This document shows, piece after piece, positions 1 through 6,661 of a stretch of DNA of 6,751 bases. The translations under genes were made by a program, and so were the position numbers. The notes under the pieces were generated by a model, which was not told the DNA's origin, ran no database searches, and was given only the letters and a program-made list of their open reading frames with translations. The stretch comes from an uncultured bacterium (GTDB lineage Bacteria; Actinomycetota; Thermoleophilia; BMS3ABIN01): assembly GCA_913009925.1 (NCBI GenBank), contig CAJVWY010000063.1:1-6751 (forward strand), given 5' to 3'. Numbering within the stretch: position 1 is the first letter of the stretch; each line of letters begins with the position of its first letter.

Positions 1-74
1 AGTAAGATGAGAGTCATTGGATACAGCAGAAGACGGCATACGTGAAAAAGGAATGTGACTGGAATTTTTTTTTT
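1..74. other. Artefact: degraded second adapter copy plus poly-T
   Basis: Positions 25-64 repeat, with errors, the adapter segment that follows at 75-114. The shared core CAGAAGACGGCATACG is intact at 27-42, and the index region is blurred (GTGAAAAAGGAATGTGACTGGA). Positions 65-74 are ten T, the complement of the A-run that usually follows the end of a P7 adapter in read-through. The first 24 bases look like nothing I recognise and are probably low-quality calls. This stretch is not genomic. Confidence 0.9.
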
Positions 75-140
75 CAAGCAGAAGACGGCATACGAGATAA
101 AGGAATGTGACTGGAGTTCAGACGTGTGCTCTTCCGATCT
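75..140 (+). other. Artefact: Illumina P7 / i7-index / read-2 adapter
   Basis: Positions 75-98 are the P7 flow-cell sequence (CAAGCAGAAGACGG...GAGAT). Positions 99-106 are the index AAAGGAAT, and 107-140 are the TruSeq read-2 primer region ending in GCTCTTCCGATCT. Read on the other strand the index is ATTCCTTT, which matches TruSeq LT index 27 (ATTCCT followed by TT) as I remember it. The genomic insert starts at 141. Open reading frames through this segment give the known contaminant peptide containing KQKTAYEIKECDWSSD on the plus strand and DRKSTRLNSSH on the minus strand. Confidence 0.99.
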
Positions 141-3100
141 ACCGCGTTGGTCTCGTCTGCCTCGATCAGGAGCCAGTAGTCGCCGGAGCTGTCCAGCGGA
201 AGCTGGACGTCGGCGCTTGCCGTATATTGTTCATTTACTAACAGGATCCCAGTGTGGGTAACCGAACCCAAATATATGTCGTCTGAATCCCCAAAGGTCT
301 CGTTGACCGAAAGAACAACCCTGTCAAACCAGTCTGATACTTCAGTGTTGCCGGTTCCATAATTCCCGATAGTCCAGGTCACATGGATCGTCTCACCGCT
401 GGAAGCATTAGTGGGAGTGGAAACGTCGCTGAATGCCAGATCGGGTGATGCAAGCTCGCCTGTGGGCCATATTGCCGCATCCAAAAGGTATTGACCCCGA
501 GGTCCCTGACCGCTAAGACCAACAACGGTTGCGTAATAGTTTCCAAGGGCGCTTATCGAAGCACGACCTACCGTTCCCGTTGGATCCTGAATTATCTGAA
601 CAACATTATTACTTGCATCGCGTACCTCTATTACGGGGATGAGATCGCTGGAGTTCGGCAAGCGCAGGTTCAGGAAAATGGTTTCTCCATTTTGAACTGT
701 GCCCAGGTTGAAATAGTCCTCATCCACACCTGACTCAGCCGCCATGATCGTCCCCGCAATGGTTCCTGTTCGATGGGTTCCTACAATCGTGAAAGGTAAA
801 TCGTTTGCGGTCCCCACCGTATCGTTATAGTCGTAGCCCCGGTACTCGTAGTCGTTCTCCAGGGCGATGCCGCGGGCGATGTCCACTCTGAGCTGGTAGG
901 AGCCGGTGTAGCTATAATCATCCACCCGCACATAGTAGCTGCCGCTGTATTGGGCCGTGTAGGGGGCGGTGAGCACATCGTAGCCGGGGCCGGAGTAGTT
1001 GGTGTCAGCGGTCAGATAGCTGCCCGTGTCGCTGTAGAGGTACACGCGCGGCCGAAGGTCGCTGCCCGGGGTGTCGACGCTCAGGGAGATGAGGTCGCCG
1101 GCCAAAGCCGGGAAGGACCACCAGTCCTGGTCGGTAGAGGGGTTGATCGAGCCCAGGCCCCGGGCGATCAGGTAGCCCGAGCCGGATGGGTCCTCCGAGA
1201 GGGTCAGGGTGGTGGCCGTCTGCAGCGTGTCGTTGCTCTGGCCTTCGAAGTCCATATCGCCGGGAAGCAGTACATCGAAGATATGTCCGTAGGCATCGCC
1301 CCCCGCGCTGTCGCCGTCGCCGTCCAGGGCGTTGCCGGCCCGGTCGGTGAGGGTGCTGTTGGCGGTGAAGCGGTAGTGGCCGCTGGGCAGGGGGCCGCCC
1401 TCTATATAAAGGCCCACGCTGAGGCCGGCACCGTAGGCGGGCGTCACCGTGAGTGTGTAGATAGTGTCGTCAGGTGTGTCGAAGAGCGTGTCGGGGCCGG
1501 CTTCGCGCAGGTCCCAGACATTCATATTATCAGCGGGAAGAACATCGAACAGATCCGGTACACCGTCATTGTCCCCATCGACGACATCCAGCTCGATAAG
1601 GCCTTGCATGGTATTGGTAGTTCCCGCATTGAACCAAAGCCCTCCGCTTCCCAAATAAGCAAAATAGGGAGAAGGGCTCATATTGGGATTATTCTCAGAC
1701 CAATTCGTATAGGCTAAAGGTGAGTCGTCAGCCCATACCGTCCATCCATTATTCTTGATAATTTCAAGAGAATAATTGCCGGTTGCCGCATGAACAGAGC
1801 TCGTTGCCCGCACAAGATAATTAACACCAGCATCGACAGTAAAGATGATTCTTGCGCTGTTACCTGAGCCGCTATTGTCGTCAGCCGAAATCACTGAACC
1901 GGTGTCGTTGTCAACCAGCTGCAAATAGGTGTCGAAATCGCCAGTCATACCAATCTCAACAAGATCACCGACTACGGCAGTTGAGAAATCAGCCAGCAGG
2001 TAGTCATCCTTGAAACGTCCGGACAGAGTCGGGTTTTCGACATCACTAGTGGACAAATTGCCTTGAATCGAGTTATCGATATTCCTGTTCTGCAGGCCGA
2101 TCCAGAGATTGCTCGACGAATAAATGTTATTGCTGATCCATTCAAGCTCAGCCTGATCATCGATCATGACGAGGTGCCCGCCCAGGCTTTGTGCATAATT
2201 CTCCGCGTCATTCCAGGTCGTCGTTGAATCCATCACGATGTAGTAATGCCCGTTATATTGCCAGACCCTGCGGTTAGTCAGGTTGGCTAACGCAGGATCT
2301 AACGGTTCACTGCTTTCTACCAGCAAGTTATCGACAATTGATGCGGTGCTACCACCGCTTTGTGGTAATGGTGAAACCGATACTATCTGAGGGCCAACAG
2401 CATCAGCGATATCTACTGAAAGTACGTATACAGCCAGCGGCCCTGGGCCGGCGCTGTCCACGGGGGCGCTGCCCAGCTCGATGAGGCCGTACCGGGTGCA
2501 GGTGTTGCAGGAATCGTACCAGTAGCTGCCGCTCATGTAGGCGTAGTCGTAGCTGGCGTCGTTGGGCTCGCCCGTGTGCCAGTTGGTGTAGGTGACGGCT
2601 GTTCCGTCGGCCCAGCCCCAGAGCCTGGCGGCCAGGGTGTAGTTGCCGGTGTTGGCTCCGTAGTAGCTGGTCGCCCTTACTACGTAGTCGATGGCCGGGT
2701 CTACGGTGAAGGTCAGCTTGTTGTAGCTGGAAGCGTTGTAGATCACCGAGCCTGTGGCTCCGTCCACCAGCTGCAGGTAGGGGGTGAAGTCGGCTGACGC
2801 GAACATCAGCTGCACCTGCTCGCCGCCGGTAACAGCGGCCAGGTCGCTCAACGGATAATCGTCGTAGTAGCTGCCAGTACGGGTGGGGTTGTCGGGGTCC
2901 GTGGCGCTCAGCTGCCCCGTGACCGTACCCGGGAGCGTCGACCTGTTGAGGCCCAGCCAGGGGCCGAAGGAGCCGAAGTTGGCGGACACCCAGTCCTGCT
3001 CGGCCTGGTCGTCAATGGTGACCAGGTGGCCACCCAGGGATTGGGCCTGGGTCTCGGCCTCGGCCCAGGTCAGGTGGCCGCCGGTGAGGATATAGCTGTG

Positions 3101-5194
3101 GCCGTTGTAGGCGTAGGTAGCTGTATCCACCATGGCGTAGTAGTCGCCGTCGCTTGCCACCATGCCCAGGAAGTGGCCGTCACCCAGGTCGCCGTCCGTA
3201 TCGGTGAGGTAGGCGCCGCTGCTGTCCACCACCCTGAGCCTGGGAAGCAGGGTGCTGGTAAGCGGCAGGCGCGAACTGAGCTCGATGGTGTTGCCGGCGT
3301 TCAGGTGGCCCAGGGAGAAGAGGTCCTCGTCACGGTCGCCGCCGTAGGTGGCCATGACATTGCCGGCGACGGTAGCGGCCATGTGGCCGGGGGTAGTTGC
3401 AGTCAGGACCAGAATTTGTGCTCCGGCTGCTGTATCATTAGCATTTGATGAGTCAGATTCCAGATCAATGTTCCTACCGAGATCTACGCGAACGGAATAT
3501 GAACCTGGAGTATACGAGTTGTACTCCTTGCCGACACGCACGTAATAGGTGCCGCTACTGCTGATAGAGTAGCGACTTATGAACGAATCGTTCCCCGGAC
3601 CGCTGTTATCGTCTGCTGCTTTATATCCGCCACCCGCATCAAGCAATTGAACGTATGGGTCCAGCTGGCTTTCCGGTGTATCAACAGAAACACTCACAAG
3701 ATCACCTGCAAGTGCCTGAAAACTCCAATAGTCTGAATCACTCCAATGCGTGTACCTGTCCGCGGGGTTTATCGACCCCACGCCTACTGCTATGTGGTAG
3801 CCGCTTCCTGCCGGGTCTTCGGTGAGCGCCAGAGACGTTGCCGTAGGCTGAGTATCGTTATCCGTCCCCTCGAAAACCACACCGGCAGGGTAATCCACGT
3901 TGAACATATGCACGTAGCCGTCTCCGCCTGTCCCGTCACCGTTGCCGTCGAGCGCGTTGCCGCTTACATCCTCGACGCTGCCAGATACGGTCAGACGGTA
4001 GCTGCCCTCAGGCAGGGGCCCGCCTTCTACAAGCAGGTTCACCGAAGTGCCTGTAGAGTAAGCCGGTGAAGTGGAAACCGAGTAAATCACGTCATCCGCG
4101 GTATCCAATGCAGCGTCGGCGCCGGCCTCTCTCAGATCGTAAGAAGCGGGATCATTGGCCGATGTCGCGTCAAGCGCCTCGCTGAAAGCGATGGAAATGA
4201 AATCGATCACGCTCTGGGTAGTGCCTCCGGAAACTGGCAAGCCGGAAACCGCCACGATTATCGGGGAAATATTCTCGACAAGTGAGAAATCCACGACTTC
4301 ACTGCCGTCGACGACAGTGACCGGCTGACTCAGAGGTGCATAGCCGGTAAAATTGGCAATTAAATCGTAATCGCCAGTGGCCAGAAGCAGCTGGTAGAAG
4401 CCGTTTACATCGGTTGTGGCCGAATCCGCCAGCACGCCACCCTGCCAGGCTTCGACTGTTGCCCCTTCAAAAGGCAATCCTGTAATTGCATCAGTTACCG
4501 TTCCAGATGGATCGATCTGCGAGATTCCATTGGAACTAGCCGGAAATGTGACAAGCTGCAGTTCATTGTCAGTTGTTTGGCTGGGGTCACTGGTTTTATC
4601 GGGAATCTCAAGACCCGCCGTTGCAGCCACAAGGGAATAATCGTGTTTATCATTAACAATCGTTATGACATCCACATGATTGCTGATGGTTTCATAACCA
4701 GGATGAGTTATCAAAATATCGTACTCTCCCTCAGCTAGGCGCAGACTGTACCGGCCCTCTATATCCGTAACCGTTGATGCGATGATCACATCGTTTTGCC
4801 TAGCCTCTACCCGCGCACCTTCAATCGCCATTCCTGATTCCGAATCAACAATCAATCCATAAATCTCTCTTATTTTGACGGTTACATTGGTATTTGCCAC
4901 CGTCACATCGGCCGTTGTGTTCTGATTTGTATTAAAAAGGATCGGTTCAGCAACCGCGGATTGTTGCTGTGAATAATCGCTGGTCTTCTCAGGCAAAACC
5001 AGATCTTGGGCCTGGGAATCAGTCGGCGTTTCTGTACCAGCAACCAGCTCTATTTGTACCGGCTGGTTTCCCGATAACTGGGCGTCATTGATTCCGGTTA
5101 TATTGGAATCTTCAGAAGTAGCAAGAGCCGCTGCAGGAAAAACAAAAAATGAGAGCACAGCAATTATTGCTATGAGAGCCGAAACAGCTTTCAA
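141..5194 (-). CDS. Giant secreted multidomain protein with nested C-type-lectin, PPC and Ig-like domains (C-terminus missing)
   Basis: No recognised named gene. 1685 residues are visible, and the last codon straddles the adapter junction at 141. Domains, counted from the TTG at 5194: signal peptide 1-25 (Lys2, hydrophobic core, AALA cut site); Thr/Ser/Gln-rich linker 26-110; carboxypeptidase-regulatory-like domains 111-190 and 230-307; Ig-like (Big_5-type) 309-433; PPC-like 443-573; a second PPC-like domain in two pieces, 575-691 and 908-930, split by C-type-lectin-like domain 1 (692-907); a second Ig-like domain in two pieces, 933-974 and 1226-1308, split by lectin-like domain 2 (975-1203) and a thrombospondin-3-like DGDNDGVPDLFD motif; PPC-like 1318-1439 and 1441-1576; CARDB-like from 1583, truncated. 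By family knowledge these are extracellular beta-sandwich and Ca2+-dependent binding modules. I infer a surface or secreted adhesin or carbohydrate-binding protein; no catalytic domain is visible. The start at 5194 is chosen because GGGGAAGG lies 9 nt upstream and the promoter puts transcription start near 5248. A TTG at 5239 would add 15 residues but has no ribosome binding site. An anchor or catalytic domain may lie in the missing C-terminus. Confidence 0.9.
467..2398 (-). repeat. Module copy 2: Ig-like split by lectin-like domain 2, PPC-A, PPC-B
   Basis: Second copy of the Ig-like / PPC-A / PPC-B module. Here PPC-A (QSNDTLQTATTL, DWWSFPALAGD, GSYYVRV) and PPC-B (VDEDYFNLGTV to GNYYATV and GQYLLDAAI) are both uninterrupted. 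The Ig-like domain is broken instead. Its first part (IVSVSPLPQSGGSTASIVD to SEPLDPALAN) matches residues before the YDLREAG motif in copy 1. Its second part restarts at VWDLREAG and runs through YIEGGPLPSGHYR and LDGDGDSAGGDAY. Copy 2 supplies the intact PPC-B that shows where copy 1 was interrupted, and copy 1 supplies the intact Ig-like domain. Confidence 0.8.
1586..2272 (-). other. C-type-lectin-like domain 2, itself split by a PPC-like insert
   Basis: The N-terminal half has YNGHYYIV, TWNDAENYAQSLGGHLVMID, DQAELEW and WIGL (protein residues 1031-1034). The PPC-like insert is DNA 1757-2083 (FKDDYLLADF, DFDTYLQLVD, ADDNSGSGN, YLVRATS, GNYSL). The C-terminal half has WADDSPLAYTNW, NPN (1169-1171) where domain 1 has EPN, WFN (1187-1189) where domain 1 has WYD, and a closing GLIEL. 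It has no cysteine. A thrombospondin-type-3-like acidic motif (DGDNDGVPDLFD, DNA about 1545-1580) follows and bridges back to the interrupted Ig-like domain. The changes at both Ca2+-site motifs suggest weaker or different ligand binding than domain 1. Confidence 0.8.
2405..4270 (-). repeat. Module copy 1: Ig-like, PPC-A, PPC-B split by lectin-like domain 1
   Basis: First copy of a large protein module. The Ig-like domain (DNA 3896-4270) is intact and carries YDLREAG, LVEGGPLPEGSYR and the Asp/Gly loop DGNGDGTGGDGY. PPC-A follows (3476-3868; FEGTDNDTQPTATSL, DYWSFQALAGD, GTYYVRV). PPC-B starts at 3472, runs to GDYYAMV, is interrupted by the lectin-like domain, and resumes with GPGPLAVYVLSVDI. 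The same order occurs in copy 2, so the pair is an internal duplication of roughly 640 residues including the interruptions. PPC domains are known beta-sandwich modules, first described at the C-termini of secreted peptidases. Confidence 0.8.
2474..3121 (-). other. C-type-lectin-like domain 1, itself split by a PPC-like insert
   Basis: The N-terminal half has YNGHSYIL, TWAEAETQAQSLGGHLVTID, DQAEQDW and WLGL (protein residues 746-749). The C-terminal half resumes at WGWADGTAVTYTNW, followed by the Ca2+-site-like EPN (876-878), WYD in the place of the usual WND (892-894), and a final GLIEL strand. Between the halves, DNA 2621-2935 encodes about 105 residues with PPC-like features (YYDDYPLSDL, DFTPYLQLVD, VVRATSYYG, GNYTL). 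In animal lectins EPN goes with mannose-type sugar binding; this cannot be carried over with confidence to a bacterial domain. The disulfides of canonical lectins are absent except for a CxxC at residues 896-899. Confidence 0.8.
4274..4993 (-). repeat. Duplicated linker + carboxypeptidase-regulatory-like unit (protein-level)
   Basis: Two copies of a short linker motif, PEKTSDYSQ (residues 68-76, DNA 4967-4993) and PDKTSDPSQ (198-206, DNA 4577-4603), each precede a carboxypeptidase-regulatory-like domain (DNA 4625-4867 and 4274-4507). The domains align by eye: G-x-(V/I)-x-D, then (I/F)EGA-x-VEA, a central TD-(I/V)-(E/N)-G-(R/F)-Y segment, and a (G/D)-x-YD-(I/L) to GY segment. This is a tandem duplication of the whole linker-plus-domain unit, now diverged. 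Such domains are usually structural prealbumin-like folds in secreted proteins. Confidence 0.75.
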
Positions 5195-5203
5195 ACCCCA
5201 ATG

Positions 5204-5211
5204 CCTTCCCC
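5204..5211 (-). promoter_or_regulatory. Ribosome binding site that decides the start of the large gene
   Basis: On the minus strand this reads GGGGAAGG, 9 nt before the TTG at 5194-5192. Translation from there begins with Met-Lys-Ala and runs straight into a hydrophobic signal-peptide core. Nothing purine-rich precedes the in-frame TTG at 5239. Confidence 0.65.
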
Positions 5212-5254
5212 TACCGTGTGCCCGCGGTATTATTATCAAATTATCGAGTGTTAA

Positions 5255-5283
5255 TTAATACTACGAGTTAAAAGAAATGTCAA
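5255..5283 (-). promoter_or_regulatory. Sigma-70-type promoter for the large secreted protein
   Basis: On the minus strand a perfect -35 box TTGACA (5278-5283) is followed by a 17-nt spacer (5261-5277) and the -10 box TATTAA (5255-5260, four of six matches to TATAAT). Start of transcription is predicted near 5248, leaving a leader of about 54 nt before the TTG at 5194. The bases just upstream of the -35 (about 5284-5345) are strongly A/T-rich, with runs of A on this strand as in an UP element. The promoter implies that the large gene is transcribed independently of the DUF512 gene. Confidence 0.7.
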
Positions 5284-5348
5284 TGCCTTTTTGTGTATTT
5301 CATTTTCTTTTTCTTTCTTCGTTGCTTATTAAATAGTCAAATATTTTC

Positions 5349-5472
5349 GAGCAAGTAGAGGCCGCAGGCCCTGGCGGACATGATCAGCGCCACGGGATGG
5401 GGGCCGCCGGGGTTTTCGGGCCGAAGCGTTTGGCGAGCGACGGCGGAGCCGGAGCCGAGCAAGCGGAGGCCG
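5349..5472. repeat. Short imperfect direct repeat in the intergenic region
   Basis: GAGCAAGTAGAGGCCG at 5349-5364 and GAGCAAGCGGAGGCCG at 5457-5472 match at 14 of 16 positions. The second copy lies inside the loop of the 5399-5489 palindrome. With the hairpin this makes the intergenic region look like part of a repeat element rather than a plain spacer. I see no open reading frame here. Confidence 0.4.
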
Positions 5473-5489
5473 ATACCCCGGCGGCCCCC
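5399..5489 (-). terminator. GC-rich inverted repeat after the DUF512 gene; possible terminator or dispersed palindrome
   Basis: GGGGGCCGCCGGGG at 5399-5412 is perfectly complementary to CCCCGGCGGCCCCC at 5476-5489, giving a 14-bp stem around a 63-nt loop. The loop contains a small inner palindrome, TTCGGGCCGAA. The structure begins 16 nt after the DUF512 stop codon, a natural place for a transcript end. No T-run follows it on the minus strand, so it is not a textbook intrinsic terminator. It could equally be a REP-like dispersed palindrome; the sequence alone does not decide. Confidence 0.45.
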
Positions 5490-5505
5490 CGGTACATCCA
5501 GTATC

Positions 5506-6595
5506 TCAGGGAGGCGCCAGCCGCACGATGCAATCCAGCTCTTCGTCCATCTCCCGCACAGTGAGGTCGTCGAGGAACACCCGGCCGCTGCTGTCTACGC
5601 AGCAGTAAGGGATGAGCAGCATCTCGTCCGGACCCGGCCGCGCCTCTCGCGCCGCTTCCAGTAACTCGCCGCCGCCCAGCAGGCCGGTCACCGTCACGTG
5701 GGGCCCGAAGAGGTGATTCTCCACCACCAGGGGCTCGTACACGACGTCCAGCGACTCTCCTCCTGCTCCACCATCCGCAGGCGCATCCGCGGCTGCGTTC
5801 AGCTTCCCGCAGACCTCCTCCACCAGCGACGCCGCCAGGGTCCCGGTCACCATCAGTACGCGCCCCCGGGGCCGGCGGATGCCCTGGGCCAGCTGCACCG
5901 GGATGCCGTCCGCCTCGTCGAGGAAAGTGGCGCCGATACCGATACCGTTCTCGAACTGGGCCATGTCGTCATAGCAGTCCAGGCCCGGCAGCGGCAGGCC
6001 GGCCCGGAGGAAGAACTCGTCGGCGGCATAGACGAAGCCGCGCCCGCGGCTGCGGCGGAACCGCTCCTGCCAGCGCCCTGTCAGGCGCACGACCTCCTCG
6101 CACTCCTCCCTGTCCGGAGGCCGCAGCGGAGGCCTCCCCGCGGCTTCTCCTCTTCCCGGCTCCTTATTGCGCGCATGCGCGAATCCGGGGTCCAGCGCCA
6201 CCGGCACCACCCCGACGCTGCCGATGTTCTCAAAGCCGTCCGCCAGCTCCGCCACTGTCTCCCCCAGCCGTTCACCGTCATTGATGCCGGGGCAGAGGAC
6301 GACCTGGATATGGGTCGCTACCCCTGCCTCGTCCAGCCGGCGCAGGTTCTCGATGCCGGCCGCGGCGGCTTCGGGTGAGCATCCCATGAGCACGGACCGC
6401 AGCGCCGGGTCGATGGTATGGAGAGAGACGAACAGCGGGCTCAGGCGCTGCTCCACGATCCGGCGCAGATCGTCGCCGGTGAGGTTGTTGAGGGTGGTGA
6501 AATTGCCGTGGAGGAAAGAGAGGCGGTAATCGTCGTCCCTGATGTAGACTGAGCGCCTCAGATCATTGGGCAACTGGCCCACGAAGCAGAACATG
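5506..6595 (-). CDS. DUF512 family radical SAM protein, N-terminus missing
   Basis: This is the C-terminal 362 residues, counted from the ATG codon at 6594, of a protein of the DUF512 / putative radical-SAM family (usually PDZ, radical SAM, DUF512). Its biochemical role is not established; it is expected to be a cytoplasmic 4Fe-4S, S-adenosylmethionine-dependent enzyme. Visible family motifs: CFVGQLP (4-9), RDDDYRLSFLHGNF (19-32), RLSPLFVSLH (50-59), QVVLCPGINDG (97-107), VVPVALDPG (129-137), ADEFFLRAGLPLPG and DMAQFENGIG at the start of DUF512 (191-219), VENHLFGPHVTVTGLLGG (291-308), and FLDDLT (340-345). Translation ends in CIVRLAPP and TGA. The apparent first Met is almost certainly internal: the family has C-x3-C-x2-C just here, only the third Cys (residue 4) lies inside the insert, and the base at 6595 fits a TGC codon before it. 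The PDZ-like N-terminus and the first two cluster cysteines, perhaps 80-100 residues, are missing. Gly replaces the usual Asp of CFVDQLP. Two low-complexity insertions (about 146-156 and 266-281) lengthen it slightly. Confidence 0.9.
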
Positions 6596-6661
6596 AGATC
6601 GGAAGAGCACACGTCTGAACTCCAGTCACATTCCTTTATCTCGTATGCCGTCTTCTGCTTG
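6596..6661 (-). other. Artefact: Illumina read-2 / index / P7 adapter, inverted copy
   Basis: AGATCGGAAGAGCACACGTC begins at 6596, the index ATTCCTTT is at 6630-6637, and the P7 complement (ATCTCGTATGCC...GCTTG) ends at 6661. It is the exact reverse complement of 75-140 with the same index, so both contig ends are read-through of the same library adapter. The last genomic base is 6595. Confidence 0.99.

Noticed and set aside
55..261. Plus-strand ORF of 68 residues starting MTGIFFFKQKTAYEI
   Set aside because: Its N-terminal part is translated Illumina adapter (a familiar database contaminant) and the rest is antisense to the large gene.
950..1717. Plus-strand ORF of 255 residues and other long ORFs on the strand opposite the large gene
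   Set aside because: They are antisense shadows of GC-rich repetitive coding sequence, with composition-driven residues (Val, Gly, Ala, Arg) and no recognisable domain or ribosome site.
2474..3121. Lectin-like domain as the variable target of a diversity-generating retroelement, given its Tyr/Ser/Asn/Asp-rich end
   Set aside because: The domain is internal rather than C-terminal, and no reverse transcriptase or template repeat is visible in the window.
3475..3489. ACCGAGATCTACGC resembles the Illumina P5 adapter (ACCGAGATCTACAC), hinting at an internal chimeric join
   Set aside because: Only 12 of 14 bases match, and on the minus strand it encodes YSVRVDLGRN, which aligns with YQLRVDIARG at the same place in module 2. 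It is genuine coding sequence.
5698..6378. Plus-strand ORF of 226 residues opposite the DUF512 gene
   Set aside because: The minus strand carries clear DUF512 family motifs throughout; the plus frame is a high-G+C shadow.
75..6661. 66-bp terminal inverted repeats suggesting a transposon or linear element
   Set aside because: Both arms are library adapter with the same index, not genomic sequence.
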